From positions 1 through 30,519 of the forward strand of contig JAHEGF010000441.1 of NCBI GenBank assembly GCA_024645155.1: a stretch of 30,519 bases of DNA, read 5' to 3'. Numbering within the stretch: the stretch's first letter is position 1; each line of letters opens with the position of its first letter. Under the pieces are notes generated by a model. It was not told the origin of the DNA, made no database searches, and saw nothing but the letters and a program-made list of their open reading frames with translations. The translations under genes were made by a program, and so were the position numbers. This document shows positions 7,257-15,276 of the stretch, piece after piece. Origin of the DNA: Phyllobacteriaceae bacterium (lineage in GTDB: Bacteria > Pseudomonadota > Alphaproteobacteria > Rhizobiales > Rhizobiaceae).

Positions 7257-8390
7257 TCAATCGTGCAATGCTTCCAGCATGATCTGCTGCGGAGTTCCAG
7301 GTGCCAGTCCTCCAACAGGGGGGTTGGTGTCGAGATCAGCCGGGAACGGATATCCCTCGGCGCAACTGGCGACGGCATATTCGGCACGCTCGAGCGGCAG
7401 AGTGCCACTTTCCACCATGGCCTTCAGTACCGGAAGCAGCACCTTGCCCATTGCCGCGCGATCAACCGATTCCATCGCGCGCCCGAAAGGTGACGAGACC
7501 TGCAGCAGGTTCGCCATGCGCTGAATGGCAGCGGAACGGTTTTCACCGGCACCGTGCATCAGCGCCGGATTGAAAAAAAGCACATCGCCCTTTTTCAGCG
7601 GCAACTGGACGTGATGGCCGCGAAACCAGTCCTGATACTCGTCGCGGGTAAATGCCAGGTATCCCTCGCGGAAACATTGCGAGTAGGGGAGCAGCATCGT
7701 CGGGCCGCTTTCGGCCGGCATGTCGCAATGCGCCACTGCACCCTGCAACGTCAGCACCGGCGAAAGGTCGTGGATGTGGGCCGGAAACTGCGTCATCCGT
7801 TCGGGCTCCATGAAGCCCAGGTGGTAATCGCGGTGGGGTGACTGTGCCTTGCCGCCGGGCCGGACGACATTGACCTGCGCGGTCATCTGGTAGCCCGGAC
7901 CAAGCCATGCCGTACTTGCAAGCGCGATGGTGGGGCAGGAAAAATAGCGGGCGAAGTTTTCCGGATCGGCCAGGCACTGCTTTTCCAGTGCATTCCAGAT
8001 CCGGTCATTTGCGCCAGCGGTGGCAAAATGATCGCCACCGGTTTTACTGCCGCCTTTCTCGCGGCGGATGATGCGTTCAAACAGGAGGGTCGCGTCGTCA
8101 ATGGGTGATGTGTCGGCAAATGCGCCGCTGATCGCAATCACGCCGGGTCCGCGGCCGAGTGCCTCACACCATTCGGCCATCAGCATCCGGGCATCCGCGG
8201 GGATAGAAGCCAGCCGGTCGACCAGTTGCCCGTCATAGACCGGTATGTTCATTTTGATGGCTGAGGCAAATGGCCAGTCTTTCTTGCGCGTCGTCTGGCT
8301 GACCAATTTGCAAAACGTATCAAAGTCGCCGGACTGCCGGTCAATCCAGACCCTGTCGCGCCTGCGTTCCTTGATGCCGGGCCTGTTCAT
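7257..8390 (-). CDS. Phytanoyl-CoA dioxygenase (PhyH) family protein, last gene of the iol operon
   Basis: This 377-residue protein is a predicted non-haem Fe(II)/2-oxoglutarate oxygenase. The iron triad is visible: H186 and D188 in SPHRDYHLGF, and H279 in NPALMHGAGENRS. R285 or R292 is the candidate 2-oxoglutarate-binding arginine. The core before H186 (MTAQVNVVRPGG) and the strand LKKGDVLFFNPALMH are typical of PhyH proteins. The family hydroxylates or demethylates small molecules, and the exact substrate cannot be read from sequence. ATG 8390 has GGAGG about 9 nt upstream and lies 21 bp after the iolG stop, so it is in the same operon. Its place here suggests it acts on an inositol derivative, which is inference. 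No transmembrane segment or signal peptide is seen, so it is cytoplasmic. Confidence 0.88.
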   Translation of the reverse strand: MNRPGIKERRRDRVWIDRQSGDFDTFCKLVSQTTRKKDWPFASAIKMNIPVYDGQLVDRLASIPADARMLMAEWCEALGRGPGVIAISGAFADTSPIDDATLLFERIIRREKGGSKTGGDHFATAGANDRIWNALEKQCLADPENFARYFSCPTIALASTAWLGPGYQMTAQVNVVRPGGKAQSPHRDYHLGFMEPERMTQFPAHIHDLSPVLTLQGAVAHCDMPAESGPTMLLPYSQCFREGYLAFTRDEYQDWFRGHHVQLPLKKGDVLFFNPALMHGAGENRSAAIQRMANLLQVSSPFGRAMESVDRAAMGKVLLPVLKAMVESGTLPLERAEYAVASCAEGYPFPADLDTNPPVGGLAPGTPQQIMLEALHD

Positions 8391-8411
8391 GAGCCGGTTC
8401 CTCCACAGGGT

Positions 8412-9401
8412 TCAGCCGAGCGAGACCACAACGCCGGATTTGCACGCGGCGTCGGCGGCATCGGCGAGCATTTGCGCGCGCAGCCCGTCGTGGCCGTTTG
8501 GCGACGGCATTTTGCCATTCTCGATGCAGTCCAGAAAATGCCCGAGTTCACGCCGGTAGGCGGGCATGTAGCGTTCCAGGAAAAAATTGAGGACCGGATC
8601 GCCGCGAAAGCCTTCGTCATTGGCCAGTTCAACCGTGGTCTCGTGGATGTTTCCGGCGCGCAGCATTCCCTTGGAGCCGTGAACCTCAATGCGCTGGTCG
8701 TAACCATAGGTGGCACGGCGCGAGTTCGAAATCTGGCAGATCTTTCCGCTGGCGGTCTTCAAAATGACGCTTGCCGTATCGACGTCTCCGGCGCGGCCGA
8801 TCGCCGGATCGACAAGGGCGGATCCCACGGCATGCACTTCCACCGGTTCTTCACCGAGGAGAAAACGCGCCATGTCGAGGTCGTGGATCATCATGTCGCG
8901 GAACAGGCCGCCGGATGTCTTGACATAGGCCAGGGGCGGGGGCGCGGGATCGCGCGAAATGATCGTTACGAGTTCGACGTTGCCGATGCTGCCGTTTGCC
9001 ACCCGTTCGCGAAGGCTGGCAAAATTCGGGTCGAAGCGCCGGTTGAAGCCGATCAGCAGCGGAACCGCATGGCCGCTGATCCGCTCGAGGCATAATTCGA
9101 TGCGTGCCGATGTCAGATCGACAGGCTTCTCGCACAGAATGGCTTTGCCGTTGGCTGCAGCGGTTTCGATCAGGTCGCAATGGGTCGGCGTCGGTGTGCA
9201 GATGACAACGGCGTCGATATCCGGATCAGCCAGGATCTCGGCGCTGTCCCTGACCGCTGCCCCGGTTTGGCCGGAAAGGGTGTGCGCCGCTTCCGGCACC
9301 GCATCGGAGACCGCGGCAAGTTTTGCCCGCTTGCTGGCCATGATCGATTGCCCGTGCACCTGGCCAATGCGGCCGCAACCCAGAACGCCGATTGATATCA
9401 T
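8412..9401 (-). CDS. iolG: Inositol 2-dehydrogenase (myo-inositol dehydrogenase)
   Basis: IolG, called idhA in rhizobia, oxidises myo-inositol to 2-keto-myo-inositol with NAD+, the first step of the pathway. The 329-residue protein has a Rossmann motif GVLGCGRIG (G8, G10, G13), the catalytic Lys of CEKP at K92, and the IHDLDMARFLLGEEPVEV segment (H173, D174) that supplies further active-site residues. The block SNSRRATYGYDQRIEVHGS strongly resembles rhizobial IdhA. Its ATG overlaps the iolJ stop by 4 bp (ATGA), so translation is probably coupled. Of the three Gfo/Idh/MocA proteins in the window this one best matches true inositol dehydrogenase. Confidence 0.92.
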   Translation of the reverse strand: MISIGVLGCGRIGQVHGQSIMASKRAKLAAVSDAVPEAAHTLSGQTGAAVRDSAEILADPDIDAVVICTPTPTHCDLIETAAANGKAILCEKPVDLTSARIELCLERISGHAVPLLIGFNRRFDPNFASLRERVANGSIGNVELVTIISRDPAPPPLAYVKTSGGLFRDMMIHDLDMARFLLGEEPVEVHAVGSALVDPAIGRAGDVDTASVILKTASGKICQISNSRRATYGYDQRIEVHGSKGMLRAGNIHETTVELANDEGFRGDPVLNFFLERYMPAYRRELGHFLDCIENGKMPSPNGHDGLRAQMLADAADAACKSGVVVSLG

Positions 9402-10243
9402 GCCGACTTCTCCTCCGGGTGATAAAGTTCCGCAATTACCCTGATTGTGGCTTTTCTGACAGGATCAATCACCGGGTCAAGCAGGGCATTGCGGTCAAAA
9501 ACGTCCGGTTGTGTGGCGATCGACCGGCGCAGCGCCTCGCCGAACGCCATGCGCAACTCTGTTCCGATGTTGAACTTGCAAACCCGGCTGGTTGCGGCAA
9601 GCTTGCGCCGCATGGCAACCGGGATGCCGCTGCCGCCGTGAAGTACGAGCGGCAGGCTGGTGACGGCCTCGATTGCTTTCAGCGCGGCCCAGTCAATGCC
9701 TGCGGTCTTTTCGGTCTGCAGGTGCACATTGCCGATGGAAACAGCCATCGCATCGGCGCCGCTTTCGCGGTCAAAGCGTGCCGCTTCCCCGGGATCGGTC
9801 GCTGCAGATGCCGCCCCCCGGGCATAGCCGACAAATCCGACTTCGCCTTCGACCGAAATACCGTGCGGCCGGGCAAGCTCGACGATCCTCGCCGTGGTGT
9901 CGATGTTTTCGGATACTGGCAGGGCGGAGCCATCAAACATCACCGAGGTAAAGCCGTGTTCGATGCCGGCTCTGCATTCGTCGATCGTGTAGCCATGATC
10001 GATATGGCAGACGACGGGCACGGCTGCATTGTCCGCCAGATGGCGGAACATCTTGCCCAGCACCGCAACCAGCATGTGTTTGCGGCAACCGGGACCGGCT
10101 TGCAGGATAACCGGAATGCCGGTCTCTTCGGCGGCATCAACATAGGCGCGGGCGTCTTCCCAGCCGAGCACGACCAGTCCACCAATGGCACGGCCCTCCT
10201 GCATGGCCGGGCGCAAGACGTCGGTGAGGGAAACAGCGGTCAT
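9398..10243 (-). CDS. iolJ: Class II aldolase, probable 6-phospho-5-dehydro-2-deoxy-D-gluconate aldolase
   Basis: The product is about 281 residues, in the class II fructose-bisphosphate aldolase family. Visible elements are HIDHG with H80, catalytic D82 and zinc ligand H83; the GEVGFVG segment; zinc ligand H202 in LVLHGGSGIP; and KFNIGTELR near the C-terminus. In inositol catabolism IolJ cleaves the phosphorylated IolC product into dihydroxyacetone phosphate and malonate semialdehyde. The open frame extends far upstream through the iolB-like gene, but ATG 10243 is chosen because it overlaps the upstream stop as ATGA and begins the conserved sequence (MTAVSLTDVLRPA). It could also act as a general ketose-bisphosphate aldolase, but the position between iolB-like and iolG argues for IolJ. 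Confidence 0.88.
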   Translation of the reverse strand: MTAVSLTDVLRPAMQEGRAIGGLVVLGWEDARAYVDAAEETGIPVILQAGPGCRKHMLVAVLGKMFRHLADNAAVPVVCHIDHGYTIDECRAGIEHGFTSVMFDGSALPVSENIDTTARIVELARPHGISVEGEVGFVGYARGAASAATDPGEAARFDRESGADAMAVSIGNVHLQTEKTAGIDWAALKAIEAVTSLPLVLHGGSGIPVAMRRKLAATSRVCKFNIGTELRMAFGEALRRSIATQPDVFDRNALLDPVIDPVRKATIRVIAELYHPEEKSA

Positions 10244-11082
10244 TTGAATTTCGCGATCATGTCCTTGATGCCCGGTATCGTTTCGATCTGCCAGGCATGA
10301 TCCGGCTGGAAATACTGGACCAGCGGCCGCTGCGACAGGCCGCCCAGAATGGTGAAGTAGTACATTTCGTATCCCGGCGCGACGACGCAGGGGTGATAAC
10401 CTTTGTCGAGCACGATCGTGGAACCGTCGACGATGTGGTAGGCGTCGCCCACCTTGCCATCCTCGCGCTGGACCAGTTGCATGCCGAAACCGTTGTTCGG
10501 CCGGAAGCGGAAATTGTAGGTCTCGTCGTGGCGGGTTTCGTCGGGAAGACGGTCGGTATCGTGCTTGTGCGGCGGGAACCCCGACCAGCCACCCTGGCCA
10601 ACAGTGTAGAGTTCGGAAACAAGCAGGCGTCCGACGCGGCCATGGTGTTTCTGGCCGAGGATATGCTTGATCTTGCGGTGCGTCTTGGTGTCGTCGGAAC
10701 CATACTGTACCAGGTCGATGTCGTCGGCGGTAACCGCAAACGGTTCGAGCGTTTTTTCGTGGCAGGCACCAGCGACAAAGATTTCTGCCCGGTCCGAAAC
10801 GCATGCCAGGCGCGCCTTTGCGCCCGACGGCACGTAGACTCCTTCCGGTTCGCCATCCCAGACGTCAGCGGTGCGATTACCAACCCCATCATAGGCCGCG
10901 CCGTCAATGTTGACGTCAATGGTACCAGTCGCGGGCACGATGCAGGTTTCGTAACCGGGTACCGCGTATTCGAAGACCTCGCCGGCTTTCAATTTGACGA
11001 TATTGAAATAGTTTAGCGGCACCCGGTCATCGGCGGTGTCGATGAGCGGCTGATTGGCATTGTCATAGGGTGGTATGTGCAT
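10240..11082 (-). CDS. IolB/KduI-family isomerase, divergent paralogue of IolB
   Basis: The 280-residue protein has the bicupin fold of 5-deoxy-glucuronate isomerase. The metal-binding set is preserved: H172 and H174 in GFPPHKHD, E187 in DETYNF, and H230 in DKGYHPC. It differs clearly from the canonical IolB at 21595-22395. The YYH after EET is replaced by YNF, and the RVYTDDR block is replaced by LVQREDGKV. ATG 11082 is used because GAGGAAAGG precedes it and the sequence upstream belongs to the iolC end. It lies 13 bp after iolC and its stop overlaps iolJ (ATGA). It may isomerise 5-deoxyglucuronate redundantly or act on a related keto-deoxy sugar acid; this cannot be decided from sequence. 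Confidence 0.85.
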   Translation of the reverse strand: MHIPPYDNANQPLIDTADDRVPLNYFNIVKLKAGEVFEYAVPGYETCIVPATGTIDVNIDGAAYDGVGNRTADVWDGEPEGVYVPSGAKARLACVSDRAEIFVAGACHEKTLEPFAVTADDIDLVQYGSDDTKTHRKIKHILGQKHHGRVGRLLVSELYTVGQGGWSGFPPHKHDTDRLPDETRHDETYNFRFRPNNGFGMQLVQREDGKVGDAYHIVDGSTIVLDKGYHPCVVAPGYEMYYFTILGGLSQRPLVQYFQPDHAWQIETIPGIKDMIAKFK

Positions 11083-11095
11083 TTGGCACCTTTCC

Positions 11096-12082
11096 TCAAC
11101 CGGCCGGCTGTTTGCCGCGGGCAGCGATAAATTCATCAAGCTCCCCGGAAAACGGCATTGCCGGTGCGCAACCGACCCTGGAGACAACGATTGCCGCGGC
11201 CGCCGATCCTCGTTTGACGCAGTCTTTGAGTGGCAGGCCGTTTGCCATCGCCGACACGAATGCGCCGAGGAAGGAATCGCCTGCTCCCGTCGGTTTCAAC
11301 GCATCAACGCGGAAAATGCCGGTTTCGAAGCTTCCGCCGTCGCGCGTATAAGTGACCGAGCCGTTTTCGCCCATCTTGTAGACAACGACGGCGGCGTTCT
11401 TCCCGGTCAGCGCACGTGCAAACGCCTGGCCCTTGTCACGGCTTCCGGCCATCACCCCGAATTCGTCGTCATTGCCGACAATGATGTCGCAGTAACCGGC
11501 AGCGCGGGTATAGATTTCGGCGGCCTCTTCGTTCGATTTCCATGAATAGGGCCGATAGTCGATATCGAAAATCACCGGCAGGCCCGCCTCTGCCGCCAGT
11601 TCGAACGCGGTAAAACATGCCGTGCGCGACGGTTCGGCGGCCAGCACTGTCCCGGTTGTGATCAGCGCTCCATAGGCGCCGTAGTCGGCCGCGCGAACAT
11701 CGTTCCCGGTCATCTGGAAGTCGGCTGCATTGTTGCGGTAGATCACCGACTGGTGGTCTTCGACCCGGCTTTCGACAATAGCAAGGGAATTCCGGTACTC
11801 GCCGCCGACACTTTTCACAAGGGTCCGGTCAACGCCGTACTTGTCGAGTTCATTGAGGCAGAACCGGCCGATAGCATCATCGGAAACCGAAGTCAGCAGC
11901 GACGCCTTGCCGCCAAGCCGGGTAATGGCGACGGCGATGTTGGCGGACGATCCGCCAAGACAGGAAAAAAAGCTGACGCCGTCCTCGGTGCGCGTGCCCG
12001 GCGGTTCCGGGTAGAAGTCCATACCGGCACGCCCGATAACGAGGAAATCGTTCTGCCCGATGCGATCCAGCCTTCCGGTCAT
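11096..12082 (-). CDS. iolC: 5-dehydro-2-deoxygluconokinase (PfkB family)
   Basis: IolC phosphorylates 5-dehydro-2-deoxy-D-gluconate with ATP. The 328-residue protein is a PfkB/ribokinase-type kinase. GRAGMDFYPEP and CLGGSSANIAVAITRLGG form the N-terminal substrate-site signature, and the C-terminal signature PTGAGDSFLGAFV carries the catalytic base D269. ATG 12082 is chosen over an upstream in-frame ATG at 12181 because it overlaps the iolD stop as ATGA and starts just before the conserved region. Many proteobacterial IolC proteins are about twice this length, with a fused DUF2090 aldolase-like domain. This one is kinase only, consistent with a separate iolJ two genes downstream. Confidence 0.93.
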   Translation of the reverse strand: MTGRLDRIGQNDFLVIGRAGMDFYPEPPGTRTEDGVSFFSCLGGSSANIAVAITRLGGKASLLTSVSDDAIGRFCLNELDKYGVDRTLVKSVGGEYRNSLAIVESRVEDHQSVIYRNNAADFQMTGNDVRAADYGAYGALITTGTVLAAEPSRTACFTAFELAAEAGLPVIFDIDYRPYSWKSNEEAAEIYTRAAGYCDIIVGNDDEFGVMAGSRDKGQAFARALTGKNAAVVVYKMGENGSVTYTRDGGSFETGIFRVDALKPTGAGDSFLGAFVSAMANGLPLKDCVKRGSAAAAIVVSRVGCAPAMPFSGELDEFIAARGKQPAG

Positions 12083-13965
12083 ACGCCGCGCCTCTGGCGA
12101 ACGCGTCCGGCTTCCTGCTCCTTGTGGGCCCTGGTGACATCTGCACTGTTTGAGCGGTGCGGCGTGCCGACTTCCCACCATGCGTGTCCTTCGCCCGTCC
12201 AGCCATCAAACGCATCGACCTGCATGGCAATCACGCAGGTCTTGTCGGCCTTCTTGGCCCTTGCAAAGGCGTCCCTGAATTCGGCGATCGAATGGACCGT
12301 TTCCGCATGGGCACCCATCGATGCGGCATGGGCTGCGAAATCGACCGCAAACGGTTCAACCGCGATGTTGCAGTCGGCTATCAGGTTGTTGAACGAGGTG
12401 TTGCCGGTATTGTTCTGCAGCTTGTTGATGACTGCAAATCCGCCATTGTCACAAATGACGACGATAAGCTTGTTGCCGGTCAGAACCGACGAATAGATGT
12501 CGGAATTCATCATCAGATAGGACCCGTCGCCGGTAAAGCAGATCGTATCGTTGCCGGGTTCGTCTTCGCGCTGGGCCATGCGCGCCCCCCACGCACCGGC
12601 AATCTCGTATCCCATGCAAGAATAGCCGAATTCGACATCGACGCTGCCGACGGTGCAGGTGCGCCAATTGGCGGTCACTTCGGCTGGCAGGCCGCCAGCG
12701 GCAGCGACAATCCGGTCGCGCGGTTCGCACAGGTCGTTGACCGCGCCGACAACCTGCGCATAGGACATCGGCCGGTTCTTGCCCGCTGCATCGACGGCAC
12801 TGACGTTGTTGTCGACGTAGCGGTCCCATTTTTCCGTTTCGGCGCGGGCGAGCACAGACCAGCTTTTCGGTGCACGGTAATCCTTCAGCGCTTTCGAAAT
12901 CGCCACTAGACCGAGTTTTGCATCGCCAACGACCGGTATCGAAAGATGCTTGCTGGCGTCGTAACGGCCGACATTCAGCCCGACCAGTGTGGCAGCGGGG
13001 GAAAACGCCGTCCACGAACCGGTGGTGAAGTCCTGAAGCCTCGTGCCAACGGCAAATATCAGGTCGGCCTCCCCGGCCAGCAGGTTTGCAGAGTTCGACC
13101 CGGTAACGCCGAGCGGTCCGCAATTGAGCGGATCACCGTGGACGAGGTTGGCCCGGCCCGCGATCGTTTCGGCGACGGGGATATTGTGGCTATCGGCAAA
13201 TGCCTTCAGTTCTTCCCATGCGAGCGAATACTGTACGCCGCCACCGGCAATGATGAGCGGTTTTTTCGCCTTGCCGATCGCGTCGGCTGCTGCGGAAATT
13301 TCCCGGCTGTCGGGCGCCTGGCGGCGGATCGTGTGGGTGCGTTCCTCAAACAGCGACACCGGATAATCCCAAACCCAGCCCTGGACATCCTGGGGGAGAC
13401 CGAGAAACACTGGTCCGCAATCGGCGGGGTCGAGCAGGGTGTTGAGCGCTGTGGGCAGCGACTGGACAATCTGTGCCGGATGAACGATGCGATCCCAGTA
13501 ACGGGTCACGGCCTTGAATGCGTCGTTGACCGATAGCGACGGATTGTTGAAATGCTCGACCTGCTGGAGGACCGGGTCGGGGAGGCGGGTCACAAACGCG
13601 TCGCCGCACAACATCAGCAGCGGCAGGCGGTTGGTGTGGGCAAGTGCAGCCGCCGTCAGCATGTTGGTGGTGCCGGGACCGGCCGAACTGGTGGCAAACA
13701 TGAAACGCCGGCGCAGCTTTTCCTTGGCATACCCGACGGCCGCCAGTGCCATTGACTGCTCGTTTTGGCCGCGAAACAGTGGCAATTCCTCGCGATATTC
13801 ATACAAGGCCTCGCCAAGACAGGTGACATTGCCATGGCCGAATATTCCGAAACCGCCGGCGCACAGGCGCACCCGCTTGCCATCAATCTCGATAAACTGG
13901 GCCGCCAGAAACCGGACAAGTGCTTGTGCGGTGGTCAACTGGACGGTTGATTGCTGATTTGCCAT
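12079..13965 (-). CDS. iolD: 3D-(3,5/4)-trihydroxycyclohexane-1,2-dione acylhydrolase (ring opening)
   Basis: IolD is the thiamine-diphosphate enzyme that hydrolyses trihydroxycyclohexanedione to 5-deoxy-D-glucuronate, opening the inositol ring. The 628-residue length fits the family. The activating glutamate of the ThDP-binding domain is E69 in RGQNEQSMAL. The cofactor-diphosphate motif begins G479-D480-G481 and ends at about D506-N507. ATG 13965 follows GGGAG at about 6 nt, better than an in-frame ATG at 13992. It is the first gene of the leftward iol operon, about 106 bp from the LacI-type palindrome, and overlaps iolC by 4 bp. Confidence 0.95.
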   Translation of the reverse strand: MANQQSTVQLTTAQALVRFLAAQFIEIDGKRVRLCAGGFGIFGHGNVTCLGEALYEYREELPLFRGQNEQSMALAAVGYAKEKLRRRFMFATSSAGPGTTNMLTAAALAHTNRLPLLMLCGDAFVTRLPDPVLQQVEHFNNPSLSVNDAFKAVTRYWDRIVHPAQIVQSLPTALNTLLDPADCGPVFLGLPQDVQGWVWDYPVSLFEERTHTIRRQAPDSREISAAADAIGKAKKPLIIAGGGVQYSLAWEELKAFADSHNIPVAETIAGRANLVHGDPLNCGPLGVTGSNSANLLAGEADLIFAVGTRLQDFTTGSWTAFSPAATLVGLNVGRYDASKHLSIPVVGDAKLGLVAISKALKDYRAPKSWSVLARAETEKWDRYVDNNVSAVDAAGKNRPMSYAQVVGAVNDLCEPRDRIVAAAGGLPAEVTANWRTCTVGSVDVEFGYSCMGYEIAGAWGARMAQREDEPGNDTICFTGDGSYLMMNSDIYSSVLTGNKLIVVICDNGGFAVINKLQNNTGNTSFNNLIADCNIAVEPFAVDFAAHAASMGAHAETVHSIAEFRDAFARAKKADKTCVIAMQVDAFDGWTGEGHAWWEVGTPHRSNSADVTRAHKEQEAGRVRQRRGV

Positions 13966-14047
13966 CTTAACTCCCGGTCGCGCGTGGGACATGCTGCGGG
14001 CCTAGCCGACCCGCTGTCCCGTGCGGTCCAATTTACGCTTGACGATG

Positions 14048-14076
14048 AGAATAAATCCAGATTACCTGCATTGCAA
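14048..14076 (-). promoter_or_regulatory. Predicted promoter of the iolD operon
   Basis: On the - strand TTGCAA (14071-14076) is followed by 17 bp and then TATTCT (complement of 14048-14053). The -35 is one half of the LacI-type palindrome, so repressor binding would exclude polymerase. The spacing is the same as at the lacI promoter near 18440-18468. Confidence 0.6.
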
Positions 14077-14086
14077 CCGGTTGCAA
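14071..14086. promoter_or_regulatory. LacI-family operator, copy 1 (iolD / Gfo-iolE divergent region)
   Basis: TTGCAACCGGTTGCAA is a perfect 16-bp palindrome with a central CG, as in the usual LacI/GalR operator pattern. The same 16 bp plus four more identical bases occur at 18463-18482. It sits 29 bp before the GTG of the rightward oxidoreductase gene and overlaps the -35 of the iolD promoter, so one site can control both directions. Confidence 0.87.
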
Positions 14087-14114
14087 AAATTATTTGGCTT
14101 GTTGGGTGGTAGCG

Positions 14115-15248
14115 GTGACAAAATACCGGAATATCGGGATCGGGGTTGTCGGCGCCGGCTACATGGGCAAGGCGCATGCCGTAGCCATGCAAGCGGTGGG
14201 GGCGGTGTTTGACACGGCCCTGCGGCCGGTGCTCGAGATGATCTGCACGACGAGTGAGGCCGGTGCCACGACGAAGGCTGCCGCATTGGGGTTCAGTCGT
14301 TCGACGGCGGACTGGCGTGTCCTCGCCGGAGACGAGCGCGTCGAGGCGATTGTCATCGCGACGCCGGCTGCCAGCCATCGCGCGATTGCCGACATGGCTC
14401 TTGGCCTTGGAAAGCCGGTTTTCTGTGAAAAACCGCTTGCGGGAAACCTTGCCGATGCACGGGCGATGACGCGGCTTGCGGAAAGCTCCGGCGTGGCGAA
14501 CATGACCGGGTTCAACTATATCCGCACACCCGCCGCGCAGCTTGCGCGGCAGATGATCGGCAGAGGCGAGATCGGCGACATAACCTCGTTTCGCGGCGAA
14601 CACACGGAAGACTTTTATGCCGATCCTGCGATGCCGGCGACGTGGCGGTCGTTTGGCAGGGCAAACGGCGCCATGGGCGATCTTGCGCCGCACATGATAA
14701 ATGCGGCGCTCACGCTGGTCGGGCCAATTGACAGTCTGGTGGCCGACATCGCAACCCTGATCGACAGGCGGCCGGGGGAAGGTGAAGGCGATGAATCGGT
14801 TGCGGTCGGCAACGACGATTTCGGGCAGTTCCTATGCCGTTTCGACAACGGTGCGCGCGGCCACCTGATGTTTTCGCGCGTCTCCCATGGCCGGAAGATG
14901 GGCTATATTTACGAGATAACCGGCACGAGAGGCGCGCTCCGTTTCAACCAGGAAGACCAGAATTCGCTGTGGTATTATGATGCGTCAACACCAGGTGCGC
15001 GGTCCGGGTTCCGCCAGATCCTTACCGGCCCCGAACATCCTGATTATGCCGGGTTCTGTCTTGGACCGGGCCATGGCACCGGATACCAGGACCAGATCAT
15101 CATCGAGGCGCGAGACTTTCTTACCGCAATCGAGACAGGCAAACCGGTATTCCCGACATTTCGCGATGGACTTGCCGTTACCGAAATCATAGAGGCGGCA
15201 TTTTTATCTGCCGGAGAAGAACGATGGGTGAAAGTCAGCGAAATCTGA
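14115..15248 (+). CDS. Gfo/Idh/MocA-family oxidoreductase, first gene of the iolE operon
   Basis: The product is about 377 residues and a predicted NAD(P)-dependent sugar or polyol dehydrogenase. GVVGAGYMG (G13, G15, G18) is the nucleotide-binding loop and FCEKPLAG carries the catalytic Lys at K106. The second half (HTEDFYADP, GDLAPHMINAAL) belongs to the substrate domain of this superfamily. It is only distantly similar to IolG, so it may oxidise a stereoisomer such as scyllo- or chiro-inositol or reduce an inosose. GTG 14115 is preferred to TTG 14094 because GGGTGG precedes it and the conserved strand begins there. It lies 28 bp before iolE in the same direction. Confidence 0.87.
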   Translation: MTKYRNIGIGVVGAGYMGKAHAVAMQAVGAVFDTALRPVLEMICTTSEAGATTKAAALGFSRSTADWRVLAGDERVEAIVIATPAASHRAIADMALGLGKPVFCEKPLAGNLADARAMTRLAESSGVANMTGFNYIRTPAAQLARQMIGRGEIGDITSFRGEHTEDFYADPAMPATWRSFGRANGAMGDLAPHMINAALTLVGPIDSLVADIATLIDRRPGEGEGDESVAVGNDDFGQFLCRFDNGARGHLMFSRVSHGRKMGYIYEITGTRGALRFNQEDQNSLWYYDASTPGARSGFRQILTGPEHPDYAGFCLGPGHGTGYQDQIIIEARDFLTAIETGKPVFPTFRDGLAVTEIIEAAFLSAGEERWVKVSEI

Positions 15249-15276
15249 CCGCCCGCAAGCTTGCAGGACTGATGTG

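Noticed and set aside
9398..10804. A 468-residue form of the IolJ aldolase
   Set aside because: The first ~190 residues are an out-of-frame reading of the iolB-like gene with Arg-rich, non-protein-like composition. The ATGA overlap at 10240-10243 marks the true start.
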